From Synoicihabitans lomoniglobus (GTDB taxonomy: Bacteria; Verrucomicrobiota; Verrucomicrobiia; Opitutales; Opitutaceae), in the NCBI RefSeq assembly GCF_029023725.1, contig NZ_CP119075.1, positions 4,645,501-4,709,500 on the forward strand: DNA of 64,000 bases. Direction: 5' to 3'. Below the pieces are notes generated by a model that did not search any database, was not told where the DNA came from, and saw only the letters and a list, made by a program, of their open reading frames with translations. This document shows positions 58,373-64,000 of this stretch, in pieces. The stretch's first letter is position 1. Every line of letters starts with the position of its first letter. A program made the position numbers and the translations under genes.

Positions 58373-60040
58373 TTACGGGGCGCTGCTTGCGGGCATGCCC
58401 ATGCTGGGCCGCAGGTGTCGGGCGAGCGGATTGGGGTCGAGCGCCCGCAGGCCTTCGACGACCGTCAACGCATTGAGCTCCGCGCCGTCCCAGCCGGTGT
58501 GCACGCGTTTGTCGGCAAAGAGCGCGGTGACGGCGTCCTCGCCGAGCACGTCATACTTGCGCGCGATGCGTTCGTTGAGGTCGACCAGCGCGACGTCTTC
58601 CGCCGCCGCGACGGCGCGAGTCCAATCGGCGTGGCTGTCGGTGCTGCGGGCGATTTTCCCATCCTTCCAACTGTTGCGCGGCACGAGCGTGCACAGCACG
58701 GGCGTGGCTTCCTGGGCGCGAATGTCGGCAATGTAGCGGCGCAGATACCAGCCGAACGTGTGCACGATTTCCGTTTCCTTGGTCGTGGCATCTTCGCGGG
58801 TTTCCGTTTCCTCGCCAATGCCCCGCAGCGCGCCGCGCGAGCCGTTGTCGTTGTGACCAAACTGGATCAGCACGACATCGCCTTTCTTGACCTGCGGCAA
58901 CGTATTGGCCCAGTGCCCGTTGAAGGTGCGCGCGCCCGTGCCGCCGACGGCGCGGTTCACCACATTGGTCGCAGCCGGATAAAAATACTTCTCAAACGGA
59001 TCGCCCCAACCGAACTGCCCGTCGTAGCCGTTGCCGCGCCCGTTGCGCACGGTGGAATCACCGATCAACCACACCGTGGGTCGCGTGGGATCGGCTGGCT
59101 CGGGCAGGTTGAGCCAGGTCATGAATTCCTCGCGGGGACCACCTTTCGGCGGAGGTTGCGGCGGCACGTAAACGTCACCGGGATCGGCCATCGGCACCAT
59201 GCGGCCCATGAGGGAGAGGTCGCGGATGATCGACTGTTCGCGCAGCCCTTTCAGGCCGCTGACCACCATCATGGCATTGATGCGCGCACCATCCGCGCCG
59301 TTGTGCACATGGTCACGCGGGAAGAAGGCGTTCACCGCGTCGTGGCCGAGTTTTTCGTAAACATCGGCGATGAGTTTGGTGTGGTCGATGAACGGCAGTT
59401 TTTCGCTCTCCGCCAACGCCCGCGTCCATTGACCGTAGTCACCGGAACCGCGCTCAACCCGGCCGTCCCGCCAGTAGTTGCGCACCGTGAGCGAGAGCAG
59501 GATCGGCCGCGCCTGCTTCGCCCGCACGTCGGCGATCATCTGGCGCATATACCAGCCAAAGGTATGCACGACTTCGGGCTGCTTCGTCTGCCGGTTGTCG
59601 ATCGCTTCGGTTTCATCGCCCAGTCCCGGCAGCGAGCCGCGCGCAATGCGCTCATGGTTGATCGGGCCGCCGTCGTTGTGACCGAATTGGATGAGCACGA
59701 TGTCACCGGCTTTGACCTCGGCCAGGAGTTTCGCCCAATGCCCTTCGGTGATGAAGGTGCGACTGCTGCGTCCGCCGCGAGCGCGGTTAACGACGTTGAC
59801 GCGCGTTGAATCGAAATACTCGCCGAACATGCGCCCCCACCCCGTCGCGACCGGATTGCCGTTGGCCGCCGTCGAATCTCCGGCAATGAAGATCGTGGGC
59901 AACTCCGTCGGCTCGGAAGTCGCGTCCGCCACCGGTTCGGCCGCATGGGCCGGGACCACGAGTCCCGCGAGGAGGAGGACGACCGCCGTCCGGTGCCCGA
60001 ACCGGCGCAGGTCGCGCATGAGGTGGGTGGATAATAACAT
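58373..60040 (-). CDS. Tandem rhamnogalacturonan acetylesterase (two CE12/SGNH domains)
   Basis: This 555-residue protein has a signal peptide (V-V-L-L-L-A-G-L-V-V-P-A-H-A-A). It holds two complete SGNH esterase domains. Domain 1 (about 45-290) has G-D-S-T (Ser56), G-H-N-D (121-123) and D-H-V-H (His246). Domain 2 (about 320-545) has G-D-S-T (Ser329), G-H-N-D (396-398) and a late V-H-T-G-W-D-G. Both sets look intact. CE12 enzymes remove acetyl groups from rhamnogalacturonan-I or xylan. ATG 60040 is used, 14 bp after the PL4 stop; ATG 60019 is an alternative, while the longer frame overlaps PL4. Confidence 0.88.
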   Translation of the reverse strand: MLLSTHLMRDLRRFGHRTAVVLLLAGLVVPAHAAEPVADATSEPTELPTIFIAGDSTAANGNPVATGWGRMFGEYFDSTRVNVVNRARGGRSSRTFITEGHWAKLLAEVKAGDIVLIQFGHNDGGPINHERIARGSLPGLGDETEAIDNRQTKQPEVVHTFGWYMRQMIADVRAKQARPILLSLTVRNYWRDGRVERGSGDYGQWTRALAESEKLPFIDHTKLIADVYEKLGHDAVNAFFPRDHVHNGADGARINAMMVVSGLKGLREQSIIRDLSLMGRMVPMADPGDVYVPPQPPPKGGPREEFMTWLNLPEPADPTRPTVWLIGDSTVRNGRGNGYDGQFGWGDPFEKYFYPAATNVVNRAVGGTGARTFNGHWANTLPQVKKGDVVLIQFGHNDNGSRGALRGIGEETETREDATTKETEIVHTFGWYLRRYIADIRAQEATPVLCTLVPRNSWKDGKIARSTDSHADWTRAVAAAEDVALVDLNERIARKYDVLGEDAVTALFADKRVHTGWDGAELNALTVVEGLRALDPNPLARHLRPSMGMPASSAP

Positions 60041-60054
60041 GGTGCGGAGTGGAG

Positions 60055-62067
60055 TCAGTGCGCGGCGGCGGCCAACGTGGCGGTGGGGGTTTTCTCGTCC
60101 CATTCGAGGCGAACGTAATCGTAGAGAATGCCGTTGTTGATCGGTCCGGCCGGCACGATGATTTTCACCACATTGGTCCCGCGCTGCAGCATCGCGGCGT
60201 CGAAAGCCAACTCCGTTTCATACCAGAGTCCCTGCCGACCGTGACGGGCGATCGCGCCGTCGCTCATGGGCAACGTAATCGTGCCAACCGACTGGTCATT
60301 GACCGTGATTTCGAGTTCGCGCGTGGCGGTGCCGCAGAGCGCGAGACGCAACACCGCCCGGCCGGACAGCGTGGCATCCACATCGAAGGTCACCGCGAAA
60401 GGCGTGGCGCGACCTTCGTCACGAATACCGTAGAACGGACGCGGCTCCACGTCGGGATTCTCGTTGTGCGGCACTTGCTGGAAAAACCAATCCTGGCGAA
60501 AGTCGCTCTGGCCCACGACGAAGTTCACGTCGTCGGGAAACAGTTTCGCGTAGTCGAGCGGGATCTGCGGTTCCCAAAACGACTCGCCCCGGAACAACTC
60601 GGAGCCGTTACGGTTGGGGATGCCGATCTCCCAAAGCTGACGACCGTGGCGCACCGGCATCCACGTGATTTTGCCGAGATCCACCGGCCCCGAGCCGATC
60701 GTGACATCGGCTTGAGCGAACTCGCCCAGCACGCCATCGGCGAAGGCGCGCAGCGTGTAGGTGCCGGGCCGAACGTGGGAAATTTCAAACCGGCCCGCGT
60801 CGGTCGCTTCCGTCCAGAACTGGTAGTTTTTCGCGTCACGCTGCCAGCCCACCACGGTGGGTTGGCCACTGCGACCGACGATCGGCGAGGTCCATGGCGC
60901 GGCGGTGAGACCGACACGCACATTGCTCATCTTCGCCCCGCCGGGCGCGAGCGGATCCGTGAGCACGAGTTCGCCCCGGACAGTCGCCCGTTCGGTGGGC
61001 GACGGATAATCCACGCCGTTCACCCAGGCATAAGGCCACGCGCTCGCTTGGACTTTTTGCTGAGCCTTGGCGTCGTCGAACATCACCTGCGGGTCGTCAC
61101 CGGAATTCACATACAGCATGAACGGTCCGATGACTTTGGACCACTGTTCGCCCGCGGCTACATCGACGGCGGAGCCGCCGTAGTGGCTGCTGCGCCAGTA
61201 GTTCAATACACACGGGGCGGAGATGCGGTTGGTGTCACGATGGCCCTGAAACTCCACTTTGGTCGGCCCGCCGCTCATGTATTCCATCGAGGCGTTGAGG
61301 CACCAAAATCCGACGTTTTCGGTCGTGCTCGACCAGCCAAACGTCGGGTTGTCGGTCTGCGGCACGGTGTAGACGTATTTGTCCCCTTCGCGCAGTCCCT
61401 TCGGGTAATATTTGTTGTGATGCGCGCCGTCGGCGACGCTCATCCAATCAAAGAAGTCCGCCAGCTTCGCGCAAAACCGCGCCTCGCCCAGCGCGGTGGT
61501 CGGGTAGTCGGCCGGATGCTCGAAAGCGCAATACGTGTAGACCCCGGACTCGCCGCGACCGAGCGCGAAACGGATCTCGATATCCGCTGCAAATTGCCCC
61601 TTCGCGTCCCAACCGCCGCGCACGCCGGGACCCGTGCCCATGAAGCGATCCCGCGAGATGCCTTTGACCGAAACTTCCGCGCGCTCACCGCCATTGGTTT
61701 TCGGATCAATCGTGATGCGGGCGATCGCGTCACCCGATCCGCGCGGCCCCATCGCGTCGTGGGACCAGAAGCCGTATTGGTGATCGGTGAACCCGCGATT
61801 GACGCCTTCGGGATTGTGGCCGGGCGGGTCTTTGGCGAGGTCGGGCGTGCCGTTCTCATTGAGGAACGTTGCGAGCATTTCGCGTTCGCCGTAGCGCAGC
61901 GAAACGAGATCGCCGGACGCCTTGGCCACGCGTGCGGTCACGATGCCGTTGGCGAGAATGTATTCGTCGGCGGTTTCGCTGAGCGTGACGGCCGTGGCCG
62001 CCATCGCGGCGCTCGCGGACACCAACAGCGCTGCGAACAGGGGGAGGAGGAATCGGGGTAGTTTCAT
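60055..62067 (-). CDS. PL4 rhamnogalacturonan lyase, exported
   Basis: This 670-residue protein has a signal peptide (L-L-P-L-F-A-A-L-L-V-S-A-S-A-A-M-A). It is laid out as a PL4 lyase: a large N-terminal beta-sandwich domain (about 25-340, opening A-N-G-I-V-T-A-R-V and including H-H-N-K-Y-Y-P-K-G), a fibronectin-like middle domain (about 365-450, P-G-T-Y-T-L-R-A-F-A) and a C-terminal jelly-roll carbohydrate-binding-like domain (about 470-660, ending Y-D-Y-V-R-L-E). PL4 enzymes cut the rhamnose-galacturonate backbone by beta-elimination. It begins 11 bp after the esterase stop. ATG 62067 opens the signal peptide. Confidence 0.87.
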   Translation of the reverse strand: MKLPRFLLPLFAALLVSASAAMAATAVTLSETADEYILANGIVTARVAKASGDLVSLRYGEREMLATFLNENGTPDLAKDPPGHNPEGVNRGFTDHQYGFWSHDAMGPRGSGDAIARITIDPKTNGGERAEVSVKGISRDRFMGTGPGVRGGWDAKGQFAADIEIRFALGRGESGVYTYCAFEHPADYPTTALGEARFCAKLADFFDWMSVADGAHHNKYYPKGLREGDKYVYTVPQTDNPTFGWSSTTENVGFWCLNASMEYMSGGPTKVEFQGHRDTNRISAPCVLNYWRSSHYGGSAVDVAAGEQWSKVIGPFMLYVNSGDDPQVMFDDAKAQQKVQASAWPYAWVNGVDYPSPTERATVRGELVLTDPLAPGGAKMSNVRVGLTAAPWTSPIVGRSGQPTVVGWQRDAKNYQFWTEATDAGRFEISHVRPGTYTLRAFADGVLGEFAQADVTIGSGPVDLGKITWMPVRHGRQLWEIGIPNRNGSELFRGESFWEPQIPLDYAKLFPDDVNFVVGQSDFRQDWFFQQVPHNENPDVEPRPFYGIRDEGRATPFAVTFDVDATLSGRAVLRLALCGTATRELEITVNDQSVGTITLPMSDGAIARHGRQGLWYETELAFDAAMLQRGTNVVKIIVPAGPINNGILYDYVRLEWDEKTPTATLAAAAH

Positions 62068-62078
62068 ATACAAAAGGG

Positions 62079-64000
62079 TTAGGGAAGATGCGTCTTCATC
62101 CACGCGATGACTGCCTCCTGGGCAACGGTCGGAAAGCGCGTGTAATCGTGGGGTTCGAGCAAAGTCAGGTCGGCCGCAGAACCCTGCTGCGCGAAGGTCG
62201 GTCGGGCCCGCTCAACGGCGGCGCGCACGGCGGCGGGGTCGGTGCCTCGCCCCATCGTCGGCTGCACGACCAGCACGGGTCGCGGCGCTATCGTCGCCAG
62301 CAATCCATCGTAATCGTAGGGAATGCGGGCCTCTTCACCGATGAAGAAACCCAGCTTCGGCAGCAAACTGCGTTGATGACTGAAGCGCGCGATTCCGCCC
62401 GCGATGGAATCGACCGTGTCGGAGCGTAGCGGACTGAATCCGGCAATCGAAACCACGCCGCGCACGCGCTCGTCCAACGCCGCCGCATGCAGTCCGACCG
62501 CGCCGCCGAGCGTGTAGCCCAGCGCGTAAATACGTTGCCCGTCGACCAGGTCCTGTCCGTCCAACGCGTCAATCGCCGCGCTCACATCATTGACCATCCG
62601 GCCCAACCGCGACCACTCGGGGTAACGTTCGTAAAACGGCGCGGTTTCCGCCTGCCGAGAGCCGAAGCCCGACTGGTCAAATGCCAAGACCGCATAACCC
62701 GCCTGCGCCAGCGCAAGGATCGGATGCAGGTCGCGCCGGTAAACCCACATGTAGCCCAGCGGATAGCTGTAACCATGCAGCCAGATGACGGTCGGCAGAC
62801 GCTTCCCTTCCGGCCGATCCCGCGGAAAAAACAGATCACCGTGCAAGCCCCGCCCGAACGACACCCGGATCGAGTCGACAGTATCATTATCGGCGGCGAG
62901 CCAGCCGAATTCCTGAATCCGCCCGCGACTCGCGACCCAGGCGGGCACATCCGGCGTGAGTTGGCCCGGTCCGCTGCCCTGTGCATACGTCGGGCCCGGC
63001 ACCGGCTTGGCGGGTCCACGCCGCCAAAACGGCACGGGGGTCGGTGGCTGCGGGGGCGTCGGCCCTAGCATGGCGCGCACCGCCGCCCGGGTGGACTCAA
63101 CCGAGAAATCGCCGGGGGCGTGAACGGGATAAGTCTTCGGATCAAACTCCGCCGCGTGTTGCGACCGCCAAACCTCCCAATCCCACGCAAACATGCGATC
63201 GTTCGACCACGCCGCCTTGTCGGCGGTGTGACCGAACTGCAGGTCGAGCCAATCGAGACATTTTTGCGGATCGATCGAGCCGTGAAACCCGGGGCCGCGC
63301 AACAGGCTGAGACGCTCCGGATGTCCGAGCAGCGCATACACACGTTGCGCCGAGGCAAAGGACTGTTCATTGGCCCAGACGTTGGACACCTCATCGTTGA
63401 GGCCGTATTGCATGAGGCACGCGCGCGGCGCGATCGCGGCGACGAGCAGATTGGCATCGACGGGCAACCGATCCTCGTGGCCGGCAAAAAACCGCATGCG
63501 CGGATGGAACCAATGTGGGAACATCATCGTGGTCGACTCGATGCTTTCGCCCATGCCGAACTCGCCCGCCAACCGCCACGGCAATACGCCGCCCACGCCC
63601 GTGCTGCCGGCCATGACGGCGGCGATGCGGGGCTCGATGGCCGCCGCGATAGTGGCCATCTTGCCATCGCGCGAATAGCCGTAGAGGCCGATGCGGTTGT
63701 GATCGATGTCCGCTCGCGTCTCGAGATAGTCGACCACCAGTTGCACGGCCCACGCGCGGCGCGGCAGCGCGGCGAAGTCATAATCTGGATACAGCTCCGG
63801 CAGGTCCGCCGTATCGTCCATGAAATCATTGCCCGCAAAACCGACGGCGGCGTAACCCCGCGGAATCAAATGCTCCGCCCAGCCATCGAGCGAGGTCGTG
63901 ATCACGGCCGGGTGCGGACCGGGACCGTCCGGCACGGTGACTTTGACGCGCAACGTCCCGCGATCCTCCGGACCGAACACCAGTTGCACGGTGCGCGCGT
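62079..64000 (-). CDS. Double alpha/beta-hydrolase esterase, 5' end outside window
   Basis: The frame is open at the right edge; 640 residues are visible. Two hydrolase units are joined. Unit 1 (about 20-290) has the elbow G-Y-S-R-D-G-K (Ser109), the S-R-x-G-K pattern of CE15 glucuronoyl esterases and relatives. Unit 2 (about 370-640) has the oxyanion H-G-Y-S-Y and elbow A-L-G-Y-T-L-G-G, where Thr496 replaces the nucleophile Ser, with P-H-D-Y near the end as a possible catalytic His. Unit 2 may be inactive, or Thr-dependent. Since it leads the PL4/CE12/GH35 operon, removal of acetyl or other ester groups from pectin or xylan is likely. Confidence 0.72.
   Translation of the reverse strand, partial: ARTVQLVFGPEDRGTLRVKVTVPDGPGPHPAVITTSLDGWAEHLIPRGYAAVGFAGNDFMDDTADLPELYPDYDFAALPRRAWAVQLVVDYLETRADIDHNRIGLYGYSRDGKMATIAAAIEPRIAAVMAGSTGVGGVLPWRLAGEFGMGESIESTTMMFPHWFHPRMRFFAGHEDRLPVDANLLVAAIAPRACLMQYGLNDEVSNVWANEQSFASAQRVYALLGHPERLSLLRGPGFHGSIDPQKCLDWLDLQFGHTADKAAWSNDRMFAWDWEVWRSQHAAEFDPKTYPVHAPGDFSVESTRAAVRAMLGPTPPQPPTPVPFWRRGPAKPVPGPTYAQGSGPGQLTPDVPAWVASRGRIQEFGWLAADNDTVDSIRVSFGRGLHGDLFFPRDRPEGKRLPTVIWLHGYSYPLGYMWVYRRDLHPILALAQAGYAVLAFDQSGFGSRQAETAPFYERYPEWSRLGRMVNDVSAAIDALDGQDLVDGQRIYALGYTLGGAVGLHAAALDERVRGVVSIAGFSPLRSDTVDSIAGGIARFSHQRSLLPKLGFFIGEEARIPYDYDGLLATIAPRPVLVVQPTMGRGTDPAAVRAAVERARPTFAQQGSAADLTLLEPHDYTRFPTVAQEAVIAWMKTHLP

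Noticed and set aside
60049..62061. 670-codon open frame opposite the PL4 lyase
   Set aside because: Mirror of the PL4 gene with Arg/His/Val-rich low-complexity sequence; PL4 has signal peptide and family motifs, the mirror has none.

Overview
The window is a high-GC, gene-dense chromosomal stretch given over almost entirely to plant cell-wall polysaccharide breakdown. The best guess for the source is an Opitutaceae-like member of Verrucomicrobiota. The reasons are large TonB-dependent receptors with an N-terminal L-x-P-F-x-V motif and no SusD partner, sensor kinases with long periplasmic propeller or beta-rich regions, a RAYT transposase with REP palindromes, and many secreted CAZymes with weak Shine-Dalgarno sequences. 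This is inferred from protein style alone. There is no rRNA, tRNA or CRISPR.

Layout. (1) 1-9.1 kb: 3' end of a GH36/27-like alpha-galactosidase, an ABC sugar importer (lipoprotein plus two permeases, no ATPase), a secreted beta-helix protein, a GH39 glycosidase, a REP/RAYT insertion and a DUF1961-like jelly-roll protein. (2) 9.2-25 kb: a TonB-dependent receptor facing an unclassified alpha/alpha-barrel protein, a CE7-type deacetylase, a GH1, a second ATPase-less ABC importer, a 1076-residue GH43/BNR/GH43 fusion and a GH115 alpha-glucuronidase. This is a xylan-like set. (3) 25-34 kb: a repeat-rich spacer, a cytochrome b562-like protein and two very large convergent sensor kinases. (4) 34.7-42.1 kb: a tightly coupled operon of sodium/solute symporter, GH51, PL22-like lyase, GH28 and GH39 (pectin and arabinan). 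(5) 42.2-56.1 kb: an unknown secreted protein, then a LacI-centred cluster: GPH-type symporter, LacI repressor, GH31 alpha-xylosidase (YicI type), GH1, an SDR/AraC pair and a 1251-residue TonB-dependent receptor. (6) 56.4-64 kb: an operon on the minus strand read as double alpha/beta hydrolase (cut by the window edge), PL4 rhamnogalacturonan lyase, tandem CE12 acetylesterase and GH35 beta-galactosidase. This is a rhamnogalacturonan-I set.

How it works together (inference): TonB receptors and secreted lyases, esterases and hydrolases produce and import oligosaccharides. Periplasmic exo-glycosidases finish them, and the ABC, SSS and GPH carriers bring sugars into the cytoplasm. Two different LacI-type operator families are visible in the DNA. 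One (GATTTAACGNNACATC-like) precedes the GPH symporter, GH31, GH1 and the large TonB receptor, and is best assigned to the LacI gene lying among them. The other (CTCAAKCGMTTGAG-like) precedes or lies between genes in regions 1 and 2; its regulator is not in the window.
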